Shown here in pieces: positions 31,811-40,376 of a stretch of 64,000 nucleotides of DNA. Each line of letters starts with the position of its first letter. Within the stretch, counting starts at the first letter, position 1. Source of the DNA: VRUE01 sp963747765 (GTDB lineage: Bacteria; Actinomycetota; Thermoleophilia; Solirubrobacterales; 70-9); assembly GCA_963747765.1 (NCBI GenBank), contig CAVVGH010000009.1, positions 124,001 to 188,000 on the forward strand, in the 5' to 3' direction. The notes below the pieces were generated by a model. The model did no database searches, was not told where the DNA came from, and saw nothing but the letters and a program-made list of their open reading frames with translations. Made by a program: the position numbers and the translations under genes.

Positions 31811-33940
31811 GTGAATGGCACTGGGATCCTCTTTGACGCGAACGAGGCCGACTTCTCGGGTACGGTCGAGGTGCTGGACGTCGTCTTCAGCTCGGAGGAC
31901 GATGGCTATGCGGTTCTCAAGGTGGAGGACGCCGAGTCCGGCGAGGGGTTCGCTCTGGTCGGCCAGGTTGCCCACCTGAGCACCGGCGACCGGGCCGAAG
32001 TAAGCGGCGACTGGCACACGCACTCCCGCTACGGGCGGCAACTGCGCGCGATCGGAGCCCTGCCGCTCGACCCGAACGACCGCAAAGGTCAGATCTCCTA
32101 CCTCACCTCGCTTCGCCATATCGGGCCGGTGCGCGCCGAACGCCTGGTCGAGGAGCACGGCGCCCGCGTGTTCGAGGCGATCGCCGCCGATCCGGAGCGG
32201 GTCTTCGGCGCCCTTCAGGGAGTGACCCCCGAGCACGCCGCGGTGGCAGCCGATTCCTGGCACGACTCCCGCGCGATCCGCCATCTGCACGTCCAGCTGG
32301 CCCCCCTCGGGCTCGCCTACATGGCGGCGCCGATCCATGCCCGCTTCGGGCAGAAATCGCTGGCAACCCTGCAGCAGGACCCCTACCGCCTGACCGAGGT
32401 CGAGGGAATCGGCTTCGTCCGAGCGGACAAGATCGCACTTGCCGCGGGCGTGCTGCCCGAATCCGACCGCAGGGCACAGGCGGCCGCCGTCTACGCCCTG
32501 GCGGAAGCCGAGCAGGAGGGACACACCTTCCTCCCCGTCGAGGAGCTCTCCCGCCGCACCTCGAAGCTGCTCGGCATCAACGCGGACCCCGACGTGCTGG
32601 TCGACGCGCCGGGCACGCTGCTCGACGAGGGGCGGATCTACCGCGAGCTGACCCACAAGAGCGAGATCGCCGTCGCCGAGACGTTGAAGGACCGCGCCGC
32701 CGCGCCCCCTCACATCGACTACGACCCCGGTGCGGAAGAAGACCCGGAGGGCGAGCTGACCCCCGAGCAATGGGCCGCGGTGCGGGCCGCCTTCGTGTCC
32801 CGGGTATCGGTCCTCACCGGCGGACCCGGCGTCGGCAAGACCGTCTGCACACGGGCGATCGTCAGCGAGGCCCAGCGCGCCGACGCAACGATCGCGCTCT
32901 GCGCTCCGACCGGACGCGCCGCACGCCGCATCGAAGAAGCGACCGGCCACGAGGCCGAGACGATTCACCGCATGCTCGAGTGGAGGCCGGGCCGCCAGCC
33001 GAACTTCAAGCCGGGACACCCGCTGCCGGTGGACATGGTCGTCGTGGACGAGGCCTCGATGCTGAACCTGCGCCTGATCGAGGTGCTGCTCGACGGCCTC
33101 GCGGAGTCGACCCATGTGGTCTTCGTCGGTGACGCGGACCAGCTGCCGCCGATCGGAGCCGGCAAGCCGTTCGGGGACCTGATCGAGTCCGGGGTGGCGC
33201 CGGTCGTGCGGCTCAACCAGATCTTCCGCCGGGCGGCCCGCTCGATGATCACCACCGCCGCCCACTCGATCAACAACGCCCGGCAGCCCCGCCTCGAGCC
33301 CGAGGAGGACCAGGAACACGACTTCTTCTTCATCGAGCGGCTGGACCCAAAGAGCGCGCTCGACGCGGTTATCGAAGTGGTTGCCGAACGCGCCCCCGAG
33401 CGCCTCGGGGTGGACCCGGTCCGCGACGTGCAGGTGCTGGCGCCGATGTACCGGGGGGCGATCGGCATCGACGCGCTCAACGAGCGGCTCCAGGAGCGTC
33501 TAAACGAGAAGGGAAAGCCCGCCTTCCGGAACCGGTTCCGGATCGGCGACCGGCTGATCCAGACCCGCAACTCGACCGAGCTGGGCCTGATGAACGGCTC
33601 GATCGTCTTCCTTCGGTCAGACGACCCGCACGAGGAGGAGATCGTCGTCGACACCGACGACGGCGGCTCGCTGGTGATCCCCTACCGCGAAGCTGACGCG
33701 CTGCAGGTCGCCTACGCGATCTCCGTCCACAAGGCGCAGGGATGCGAGGTGCCGGTGGTGGTGGCGGTGTGCAGTCGCTCCCATGCGCGCATGCTGACCC
33801 GCCCCCTCCTCTACACGGCGATAACGCGCGCCCGCAAGAGCTGCATTCTGGTCGGCGACCACAGCGCGCTGGAGATGAGCGTTCGCCGCGACAGCGGCGG
33901 CGATCGATACTCGGCGCTGGCCGAGCGACTGCGCGAATAG
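31811..33940 (+). CDS. recD2: RecD2-like superfamily 1 DNA helicase
   Basis: A 709-aa 5'-3' helicase of the RecD2/TraA type, which acts without RecBC. It has an N-terminal OB-like domain (about 12-95), helix-hairpin-helix regions (IGPVRAERLVEEHG and VEGIGFVRADKIAL), and a RecA-like core. Core motifs are Walker A GGPGVGKT at about 337, DEASML, GDADQLPPIGAG and LNQIFRR. The UvrD-like C-terminal part carries YAISVHKAQGCEVPVVV and LLYTAITRARKSCILVG. GTG at 31811 is the start; the SD is weak. It is convergent with the protease gene, with only four bases between stops. Confidence 0.9.
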   Translation: MNGTGILFDANEADFSGTVEVLDVVFSSEDDGYAVLKVEDAESGEGFALVGQVAHLSTGDRAEVSGDWHTHSRYGRQLRAIGALPLDPNDRKGQISYLTSLRHIGPVRAERLVEEHGARVFEAIAADPERVFGALQGVTPEHAAVAADSWHDSRAIRHLHVQLAPLGLAYMAAPIHARFGQKSLATLQQDPYRLTEVEGIGFVRADKIALAAGVLPESDRRAQAAAVYALAEAEQEGHTFLPVEELSRRTSKLLGINADPDVLVDAPGTLLDEGRIYRELTHKSEIAVAETLKDRAAAPPHIDYDPGAEEDPEGELTPEQWAAVRAAFVSRVSVLTGGPGVGKTVCTRAIVSEAQRADATIALCAPTGRAARRIEEATGHEAETIHRMLEWRPGRQPNFKPGHPLPVDMVVVDEASMLNLRLIEVLLDGLAESTHVVFVGDADQLPPIGAGKPFGDLIESGVAPVVRLNQIFRRAARSMITTAAHSINNARQPRLEPEEDQEHDFFFIERLDPKSALDAVIEVVAERAPERLGVDPVRDVQVLAPMYRGAIGIDALNERLQERLNEKGKPAFRNRFRIGDRLIQTRNSTELGLMNGSIVFLRSDDPHEEEIVVDTDDGGSLVIPYREADALQVAYAISVHKAQGCEVPVVVAVCSRSHARMLTRPLLYTAITRARKSCILVGDHSALEMSVRRDSGGDRYSALAERLRE

Positions 33941-33944
33941 GCGT

Positions 33945-36341
33945 TCAGCCGGCCCGGAGCCGCTTCACCCGGAAGCGGTAGACGACCGGGGAGCGATCGA
34001 CGTGGCCCGCGGCGTCGCGTGCCTTCACGCGCAGCACGTGCCTGCCCGGCCGGAAGCGCAGCGCGTACCTGCGCCCGCACCGCCGGAACCTGCGCCCGTC
34101 CACCCGGCACAGGAATGTCACCGGCACCGCGTTGGAGCCAAACCAGAAGACCGCCCTCGCCGTGCGGTGAGGAGTGCGAATCACGCGGCGAGGATGCCAG
34201 CGCAGGAAGGTGAGGAGGGCGCGTCGACCGGCAGCCGGCGCGGCGGCCGTGGAGGGTCTTTCGGCTCTGCGCGGCGATTCCGATGCGGGAGCCGCGGCAC
34301 TCTGCCCGCCACCGCCAGTTCCTTCTTCTCCCCCGGTGGGCCCCGCCTGCGCGCTCGCTCCTGCGACTTCGGCGAGGGCTGCCGCCGCGTCGACCAGTCC
34401 CGCGCCGACGGCGTGTGGACCAAATGCACCGACCGGCCGGGCGCTGGCGGCAAGCGCCTGCCGGAGCTGTGCCGGCGTCAGCGATGGATTGGCCTGGCGC
34501 ATCAGGGCGGCTACTGCGGCGGCATGGGGCGCTGCGGCAGAGGTTCCGCAGAACCGCCAGTCCTCTCCCCAAAGGGAGGCGAAAAACGTCGTCACCCCGC
34601 AGTCCGTGGCCACCAGATCTGGCTTGGAGAGCGTTTCGGGAGAGGGCAGCGCCGCGGCCGGCAAGGTGCCGCTCACCGGGCCGAAGTAGTGGGTGACCGG
34701 CCCGCGGGACGAGTACCTCTCGGGTTCGGAGGTGGTGTTGAAGCGAACTGCGCCCACGCCGATCGCGCTGGCCGCGCCGGCGTGACCGAAGATCGTCGGA
34801 CCGACCGCGTCCCCCCCGCCTGAGTGCGGATACTCGGTGGCGGTGACCCCGCCGCCGTTCTCCATCAGGACGAACTTGAGCCTGGGCGCGGCACCGCTGT
34901 AGCGGTTGATCGCCAGTTGAACCTGCACCGGGGAGGAGCCATTGTTTTCCCACTGGAAGAACTCGAAAGGCTGCTGCGTACCCACCGGGCTCGCGTTGTC
35001 TTCGATGCTCCAAACCGGAACGCCGCCGGATTTGACCAGGTTGCCTTCGCCGTCGAGCAGAAACGCATCGAGATCGGCGTTGACGCCGTGCCACGGTTCC
35101 GCCCATTGAAGGTCGACCGTGAGCGTTGCCCTCTTTTCGACCGTGATGCCGAACGTGTTGTCGACTCCGCCGCCAGGGTCGAAGTCCATGCAATGGCTGG
35201 CATTGAGGAGGATCCCCTGAAGCGCTTCGAAGACCGTCAGGCCGGCCGGACAGCTTCCCGCGTCGCGGAATTGCGGTGCCTCCCAGGAGGCGATCTCGTT
35301 CCCCGTGCCCGCTTCGATCAGGTTGTCGTTGCCGGCCGCGGAGAAGTAGGAGGCGCCCCCTCCGACCACATTGTTGACCGCGACGCTCACCGGGCCGTCC
35401 TGAAAGAAGGGCTCGTCGAAGTAGGCGACGTCGTCGGCGATCACCTGCGCACCGGCGCCCCCTTTGCCCGGTGGGTTGGCCAGTCTTTCGATGTTTTCGG
35501 CAAACGCGGTTTCGCCGGTGAAGGCGGTGGCGAAGGCGAGCTTGGCGCCCGGCGCGACATCGTGGACGATCTGGGACATGGCGCGACCCTCGTCCTCGCC
35601 TTCCGTGCTGGAGTCGTCAAGCACGCTCACGGGCGCACGCTGGCCGGGACAGGTGTTGCCGACCCCCGGCAGGTCCCCGCTGCTCACGTCCTGCGATGCG
35701 GTTGTGGCGACCGGGCCGCTGCCGTCCGCCGCTTCGGTTGCCCTGTTGTAGGAGTCGGAGAGGATGCCGACGGTGACGCCGCTGCCGTCGACGCCAAATG
35801 CCTGCCGTGCTTCCCCCGGTTCGTCACCTGCGTGAAGTTGCCCGACGCCCTCCGACACAACCGCTCCGGACGGGCAGCCGGATGCGTAGGCGATCGGCTT
35901 CAGCACCTCCTTTGCCTCGGTGACGCCAGGCACGCCGCTCAGCGCCTGCAGCTCGCTCGGCTTTGCCGCCACCGTGACCGTCTGGTAGCGGCGGCTGACG
36001 TTGACGACGCCGGCGCCGGCGGCGCGCAGTTCGTCGACCGCGGCGGCGGCGCCACGGTCGAAGCGGACTTCGACCAGAATGCGGTTGCCTTCGCGAACGA
36101 GGCTGCCGGGTCCCTCCGCGGCGAGGCTCAGTTTCCGCGCCTGCTCGACCGGCGGCGCGTCCCGTACCGATGGCCGCTCCAACTCGGCCAGCCGCGGTGA
36201 GAGCGTGCCCTTGGCGGCGGAGACGGCAGCCGGCGCGGAGGCAGGCGCCAGGGCGCATGCCACGGCCAGACCACAGGCCAGCGCCAGCGCCACGATCCGA
36301 CCGAGCCCCGCGCAGCGGTGGGGAGGTGTCCCTGGCAGCAT
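33945..36341 (-). CDS. Secreted S8-like serine protease with Glu in place of the triad His
   Basis: A 798-aa exported protein. It has a signal sequence (to about 45), a pro-region (about 80-145), then a subtilase-like catalytic domain with Asp196 (VGILSDSYN), oxyanion Asn338 (SAAGNDN) and nucleophile Ser601 (CGTSAAAPH). Where the HGTHVAG His motif should be, the sequence is EDEGRAMSQIVHDVAPGA, with Glu251 at the His position. A non-catalytic insertion with a beta-sandwich look spans about 380-500. The Ala/Gly/Pro linker leads to a basic C-terminal Ig-like domain. ATG at 36341 is 24 bases from the divergent histidine kinase ATG. Confidence 0.8.
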   Translation of the reverse strand: MLPGTPPHRCAGLGRIVALALACGLAVACALAPASAPAAVSAAKGTLSPRLAELERPSVRDAPPVEQARKLSLAAEGPGSLVREGNRILVEVRFDRGAAAAVDELRAAGAGVVNVSRRYQTVTVAAKPSELQALSGVPGVTEAKEVLKPIAYASGCPSGAVVSEGVGQLHAGDEPGEARQAFGVDGSGVTVGILSDSYNRATEAADGSGPVATTASQDVSSGDLPGVGNTCPGQRAPVSVLDDSSTEGEDEGRAMSQIVHDVAPGAKLAFATAFTGETAFAENIERLANPPGKGGAGAQVIADDVAYFDEPFFQDGPVSVAVNNVVGGGASYFSAAGNDNLIEAGTGNEIASWEAPQFRDAGSCPAGLTVFEALQGILLNASHCMDFDPGGGVDNTFGITVEKRATLTVDLQWAEPWHGVNADLDAFLLDGEGNLVKSGGVPVWSIEDNASPVGTQQPFEFFQWENNGSSPVQVQLAINRYSGAAPRLKFVLMENGGGVTATEYPHSGGGDAVGPTIFGHAGAASAIGVGAVRFNTTSEPERYSSRGPVTHYFGPVSGTLPAAALPSPETLSKPDLVATDCGVTTFFASLWGEDWRFCGTSAAAPHAAAVAALMRQANPSLTPAQLRQALAASARPVGAFGPHAVGAGLVDAAAALAEVAGASAQAGPTGGEEGTGGGGQSAAAPASESPRRAERPSTAAAPAAGRRALLTFLRWHPRRVIRTPHRTARAVFWFGSNAVPVTFLCRVDGRRFRRCGRRYALRFRPGRHVLRVKARDAAGHVDRSPVVYRFRVKRLRAG

Positions 36342-36365
36342 CACTGTCAAAGTTATCGGCCGACC

Positions 36366-37682
36366 ATGGTGGTTCCTCAACACCGCAGGACCCCCTCCGT
36401 TGTGGGCTCGGTTGCCAGATTCGCGATCGGCGGAGTGATCGCGCTCGCCGTCGTCGGCGCGGTCAGCTTCCTCATGCTTCGCAACGTGGGCACCACCGAG
36501 GCGCTGAAGAACGCCCGAGAGGTCACCCAGATCGTCGGCCGCGGAATCGTCGAACCGAATCTCGCCCAGGGCCTGGTCGAAGGCCGGCCGGCAGCGCTCG
36601 CCCGCTTCGACCGCGTCATCCACGCTCGCGTGCTGCGCGACCCGATCGTACGCGTGAAGCTCTGGGCTCCCGACGGGAGAGTCGTCTATTCGGATGCCCG
36701 GCACCTAATCGGCCGCCACTTCGAACTGGGCTCCGACGAGGTCGCCTCGCTGCACACCGGCAAGGTCGATTCTGGCGTCAGCGACCTCTCGCTGCCCGAG
36801 AACCGCTCCGAGCAAGGGCAGGGCAAGCTGCTCGAGGTCTACCTGCCAGTCAGAACACCGACCGGGATGCCACTGCTGTTCGAGGCATACCAGCACTTCA
36901 GCTCGGTCGCCTCGAGCGCCCGCGACGTCTGGCTCGCCTTCCTGCCGGCGCTGCTGGTCGCGCTGTTCGTCCTCTATCTGGTGCAGCTGCCGCTCGCCGC
37001 CTCGCTGGCCCGACGGCTGCGCCGCGGCAGCCGCGAGCGCGAAGCGCTGCTCGAGCGAGCCGTCGATGCCTCCACCGCCGAGCGCCGCCGCATCGCCGGC
37101 GAGCTGCACGACGGCACGGTGCAGGACCTCGCCGGGCTCTCCTTCAACCTCGCGGCGGCGGCGGAGCGAACCGCGGCCAGCGACCCCGAGGCGGCTCGCG
37201 AGTTGCGCAGCGGGGCCGAGCAGGCCCGGCATAGCGTGCGCGGGCTGCGCAGCCTGCTGGTCGAGATCTACCCGCCGAGTCTGCGCCAGGCCGGCCTCTC
37301 GTCTGCAATCTACGACCTGGTCGGACCGCTGGCCGCACGCGGCGTTGCGACCAGCGTCGACGTCTCCAACGACCTCGAGCTGAGCCCGGAGGACGAAGCG
37401 CTGCTCTTCCGCGTCGCGCAGGAGACCGTCCGCAATGCCGCGGCTCACGCACAGGCGCATAGGCTCGACATCTCCGTGTCCAGGACCGCAAACGGAATCT
37501 CGATGACCGTCGCCGACGACGGTCGCGGATTTGACCCCCGACAGGCTGGCGAGCGAACCGGCGAAGGCCACTTCGGCCTCTCGCTCCTGCGCGATCTCGC
37601 TGCCGATGCCAACGCCGAGTTGAACGTCGAATCCAACCCCGGCGCCGGCACCCGCGTCACGATCGAGCTGGCGGCGCGATGA
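36366..37682 (+). CDS. Sensor histidine kinase, NarL/DegS type
   Basis: A 438-aa membrane kinase. TM1 is at about 13-35, an extracytoplasmic sensor loop at 36-190 and TM2 at about 195-220. The HisKA_3 dimerisation helix carries the phospho-acceptor His in ERRRIAGELHDGTVQDLAGL. The HATPase domain has QETVRNAAAHAQAHR, DDGRGFDP and GHFGLSLLRDLA. Its stop overlaps the response-regulator start (ATGA), so the pair is co-translated. The signal is unknown. Start codons of this gene and the divergent protease are only 24 bases apart, so at least one mRNA may be leaderless. Confidence 0.9.
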   Translation: MVVPQHRRTPSVVGSVARFAIGGVIALAVVGAVSFLMLRNVGTTEALKNAREVTQIVGRGIVEPNLAQGLVEGRPAALARFDRVIHARVLRDPIVRVKLWAPDGRVVYSDARHLIGRHFELGSDEVASLHTGKVDSGVSDLSLPENRSEQGQGKLLEVYLPVRTPTGMPLLFEAYQHFSSVASSARDVWLAFLPALLVALFVLYLVQLPLAASLARRLRRGSREREALLERAVDASTAERRRIAGELHDGTVQDLAGLSFNLAAAAERTAASDPEAARELRSGAEQARHSVRGLRSLLVEIYPPSLRQAGLSSAIYDLVGPLAARGVATSVDVSNDLELSPEDEALLFRVAQETVRNAAAHAQAHRLDISVSRTANGISMTVADDGRGFDPRQAGERTGEGHFGLSLLRDLAADANAELNVESNPGAGTRVTIELAAR

Positions 37683-38302
37683 TTCGCGTCCTGCTCGCCG
37701 AGGATCATCCCGTCGTTCGCGCTGGACTCGAGGGATTGCTGGCCGCAGCGGCGGACATCGAATTGGTCGGTGCCGCCGCCGACGGCGAGGAGGCCGTTTC
37801 CCTCGCCGAAAAGCTGAACCCGAGCGTAGTCCTGATCGATCTCTCGATGCCGCGACTCGACGGGATCGAGGCGACGAAGCGAATCGTTGCCGCCAATGCC
37901 GACGCCCGCATCGTCGTCCTCACCGCGTTCTCGGACCGCGAGCGAATCCTCGGTGCGCTTGACGCCGGGGCGCTCGGCTACCTGCTCAAGGACGCTGCGC
38001 CGGAGGAGCTGTTGGGCGCGATTCGCGCTGCCGCCCGCGGGGAGGCACCGCTGGCACCAAAGGCCGCCAGCGAGTTGCTTGCCGCCCGGGCCGGGCAACG
38101 CGAGGCCGAACTGACCGAGCGCGAGCGGGAGGTGCTCGCGCTTGTCGCCGAGGGGCTGCCAAACAAGCTGATCGCCCAACGCCTGGAGATCAGCGAAAAG
38201 ACCGTCAAGTCCCATCTGACCAGGGTCTTCGAGAAAATCGGCGTCACCGACCGCACCCAGGCCGCGCTGTGGGCGGGGCGCCACGGAATCGGCCCCACCT
38301 GA
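37679..38302 (+). CDS. Response regulator, NarL/LuxR type
   Basis: A 207-aa two-domain regulator. The receiver has AEDHPVVRAG, phospho-acceptor Asp in VLIDLSMPRLDG and Lys in YLLKDAAPEE. The LuxR-type HTH is LTEREREVLALVAEGLPNKL, then ISEKTVKSHLTRVFEKIGV. It pairs with the overlapping kinase gene. Targets are unknown; the divergently placed protease and the convergent His/Lys-rich protein are candidates by position only. A hairpin at 38311-38334 ends the transcript. Confidence 0.93.
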   Translation: MIRVLLAEDHPVVRAGLEGLLAAAADIELVGAAADGEEAVSLAEKLNPSVVLIDLSMPRLDGIEATKRIVAANADARIVVLTAFSDRERILGALDAGALGYLLKDAAPEELLGAIRAAARGEAPLAPKAASELLAARAGQREAELTEREREVLALVAEGLPNKLIAQRLEISEKTVKSHLTRVFEKIGVTDRTQAALWAGRHGIGPT

Positions 38303-38310
38303 ACGACGAA

Positions 38311-38334
38311 CGGCCTCGCCGTCCGGCGAGGCCG
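38311..38334. terminator. Bidirectional terminator hairpin
   Basis: CGGCCTCGCCG and its complement form an 11-bp perfect stem over a 2-base loop, between the response-regulator stop and the convergent small secreted protein gene. Confidence 0.6.
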
Positions 38335-38358
38335 CCAACCCGTCGAACCAGGCGCGGT

Positions 38359-38607
38359 CTACTTGCGGCCGTTCTTGTGCTGACCCTTGTCGTGGCCCTT
38401 GCCCTTGTCGTGGCCCTTGCCCTTGTCGTGGCCGCTCCGACCCTTGCCCTTGTCCGGGCTGTTGCGGTCGTGACGCTTGGCGCTCTGGGCCTTGTCGGGG
38501 CTGACCTGCTGACCATGGTCGGTGCTCGCCTGGGCGACTCCGGCTCCGCCGATCGCCATCGCACCGGTGATCCCGGCAACTGCAAGAACTCGCGTGAATT
38601 TGTTCAT
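38359..38607 (-). CDS. Small secreted protein with DKGKGH repeats
   Basis: An 82-aa precursor. A signal peptide MNKFTRVLAVAGITGAMAIG...AQA (to about 28) is followed by a short linker and a tail of DKGKGH-type repeats (KGHDKGKGHDKGKGHDKG), rich in Lys, His and Asp. The DNA shows an 18-bp direct repeat (CTTGTCGTGGCCCTTGCC). His/Asp/Lys-rich tails suggest metal or polyanion binding, which is inference. The ATG at 38607 has GGGAGT eight bases upstream; an ATG at 38652 is an alternative without signal-peptide logic. Confidence 0.7.
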   Translation of the reverse strand: MNKFTRVLAVAGITGAMAIGGAGVAQASTDHGQQVSPDKAQSAKRHDRNSPDKGKGRSGHDKGKGHDKGKGHDKGQHKNGRK

Positions 38608-38690
38608 CTTGGTGACTCCCTTGGTAGTGGTGACGTTCACGGGAGCCAGCATGCGCGAGGCTCGGTCGGTATCTCAAGAGGACATTGGTC

Positions 38691-38860
38691 TTAGGACGTG
38701 TCTCAAACCCCGCGCGTGCGACTGGCGAGCGCCGGACCGAGCGGGGCGAGGACGCAGGAGGCCGGCCAATGCCGGGTGCATTGCCGGCCTCCGAGGACGG
38801 CCGCACCGCGAAGCGTCCGCCGCCGCCAGGCGTGCGTGGGGGGTTTGAGACACGTCCTAA
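38691..38860. mobile_element. MITE-like element C, copy 2 (170 bp)
   Basis: Perfect terminal inverted repeats TTAGGACGTGTCTCAAACCC and complement enclose the same body as the element at 30043-30213, including the GGAGGCCGG hairpin. The outer flanks also pair partly (GGTC/GGACC). It lies between the 5' end of the small secreted protein gene and the 3' end of the YHYH gene. There is no open frame of its own. Confidence 0.8.
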
Positions 38861-38924
38861 GGACCTTCTGGCGCCCCTCCCCCCTCAGCCGCGCGGGAGA
38901 GGGACGCCGAAGCCCGGAAGGGCG

Positions 38925-39866
38925 CTAACGCTGCGGGGTGCCGTGAAAGCAGCCGAGCGTGTAGGGGTATTCGAGGGTGGCGTTGTAGTGGTAGATCCGC
39001 TGCCAGCGACCTTCGTAGAAGACCTTGCTGACCCTGCCGTGGCAGGCGTCGAGGTCGTCGTTGGTGAGCAGCTTGCCACCGTGGCCACGCGGTCCGTAGA
39101 TCGGGTAGCCGTCGAGCGCGTATCCGACCAGTCCGGAGACGCGGTGCTTCGATTCTCCCCTGGTCAGGCAGGACGGGATGTCGTGGTAGTGGTAGAGGCC
39201 ACTCTGCTGCGGGTGGCCGCCGCAGAGGTCCTGGACCTCGTGGGCGACCGCGTCGCGGTCCACGGCGTCCAGCGCGTTGAAGATCGCCACACCGTCCTTG
39301 GCAATGCCGATCGGCCCCATCGAGAGGCAGCTCGGAATCGAGGCCGCCCTCGGATGGCGCGGCAGCGAATAGCGAACCCCCTGCGAGCGGATCGAGTTGG
39401 GGTTGCGGTCGTAGCGGTAGGCGTCGTCGCTCGAGCCGATCGGGAATTCCCCGGTCGCCAGCCCCTTGGGCAGTCCGTTGCCGGAGAGGGTTCGCCAACT
39501 CGAACCGGTCCGCTGGCGAAACCGTGCGCTGGGCCAATGAACCGAGCCGTCGACCGTCGCCTTCGCGGTCAGGTCGAAGGTCCCGTTGCTGTGTATCCAG
39601 GGCCCTTCGACCTGGGCGCCACCACCGCCGGGCGGGCCGGCGGCGGCGCCAGGACCAGTGCCGCAGGAGTAGACGTAGCCGCGCCGCGGCCCTGAGGTCG
39701 TCACCCTGCCGTCGCCGATCGGCAGCGACTTCGGGTTGGCCGAGGACGCCGTGGCGGCGCCCAGCGAAACGCCACCGAGACCCGCCATCCCGGCGGCAAT
39801 GGCGCCGGCGGCGAACATGACAGGTACGAGCAGGATGAAAATCTGGGTGCGACGAGAGCTGTTCAT
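38925..39866 (-). CDS. YHYH-domain secreted protein
   Basis: A 313-aa exported protein with an N-terminal hydrophobic segment (about 8-38). The YHYH signature is seen as GLYHYHDIPSC, together with GYALDGYPIYGPRGHGG, DLDACHGR and an end TLEYPYTLGCFHGTP. Four or more Cys suggest disulfides. The family is secreted and of unknown biochemical role, often found with metal- or redox-related genes. It is divergent from the cold-shock gene across a 237-bp region with a tandem 11-bp repeat. Confidence 0.8.
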   Translation of the reverse strand: MNSSRRTQIFILLVPVMFAAGAIAAGMAGLGGVSLGAATASSANPKSLPIGDGRVTTSGPRRGYVYSCGTGPGAAAGPPGGGGAQVEGPWIHSNGTFDLTAKATVDGSVHWPSARFRQRTGSSWRTLSGNGLPKGLATGEFPIGSSDDAYRYDRNPNSIRSQGVRYSLPRHPRAASIPSCLSMGPIGIAKDGVAIFNALDAVDRDAVAHEVQDLCGGHPQQSGLYHYHDIPSCLTRGESKHRVSGLVGYALDGYPIYGPRGHGGKLLTNDDLDACHGRVSKVFYEGRWQRIYHYNATLEYPYTLGCFHGTPQR

Positions 39867-39929
39867 GGGTCCCCTTTCTGTGGCTTTCTGGCCGCAGCAT
39901 CGATGGCTCGGATGAGCCTCCGATCAGAG

Positions 39930-39951
39930 CTCTGTAAGGGCTCTGTAAGGG
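39930..39951 (+). promoter_or_regulatory. Tandem 11-bp direct repeat upstream of the YHYH gene
   Basis: CTCTGTAAGGG occurs twice head to tail with an 11-bp period, about 65 bases before the YHYH start and 150 before the cold-shock gene. One-helical-turn direct repeats are typical of OmpR/PhoB-type response-regulator boxes. The regulator is not known. Confidence 0.4.
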
Positions 39952-40103
39952 CGTCGTCGAGGCGGTTTCCGGGGAGGCCACGGCCCGACCCTGCTACGGT
40001 CCCCGCGTTAGGCCGGAATTACCGGCGAAGTTTGTGTCTAGCGCTCGCGTCGTTGCTTTACCGAAGCCTCCGCGTTCGCAGCACATCAAGTGGAGGCAAA
40101 TGC

Positions 40104-40310
40104 ATGCCAACAGGAACTGTCAAGTGGTTCAGCGACGACAAGGGCTACGGGTTCATCACGCCCGACGACGGCTCGAAGGACGTCTTCGTGCATCACAGCG
40201 CGATTCTCGGTGAGGGCTTCAAGTCCCTGACCGAGGGCTCCAAGGTGAGCTACGAGTCCGAAGAAGGCCCCAAAGGCCCGGCCGCGGCGAGCGTTCAGCA
40301 GACCTCGTAG
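40104..40310 (+). CDS. Cold-shock protein, CspA family
   Basis: A 68-aa single-domain nucleic-acid chaperone. RNP1 is KGYGFIT and RNP2 is VFVHHSA; GTVKWFSDDKGYGFI and the EGPKGPAAASV end are standard. GGAGG lies eight bases before the ATG at 40104. An upstream leader of at least 90 bases is likely, as for many csp genes. A textbook terminator follows the stop. Confidence 0.95.
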   Translation: MPTGTVKWFSDDKGYGFITPDDGSKDVFVHHSAILGEGFKSLTEGSKVSYESEEGPKGPAAASVQQTS

Positions 40311-40334
40311 CGACACTTCGCTCTTAGCGTCATG

Positions 40335-40362
40335 GGGGCTCGCCACCGGCGAGCCCCTTTTT
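40335..40362 (+). terminator. Intrinsic terminator of the cold-shock gene
   Basis: A 10-bp GC-rich stem (GGGGCTCGCC with its complement at 40348-40357) over a 3-base loop is followed directly by TTTTT. Confidence 0.85.
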
Positions 40363-40376
40363 CGCCTTCACTGACC

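Noticed and set aside
31136..33319. Long minus-strand frame (727 codons) opposite recD2
   Set aside because: It mirrors the recD2 codons, has low-complexity composition and shows no domain; a high-GC shadow frame.
38359..38652. Longer version of the DKGKGH protein starting at 38652
   Set aside because: The signal peptide begins at the internal ATG (38607), which has a good SD; the extra 15 residues would precede it.
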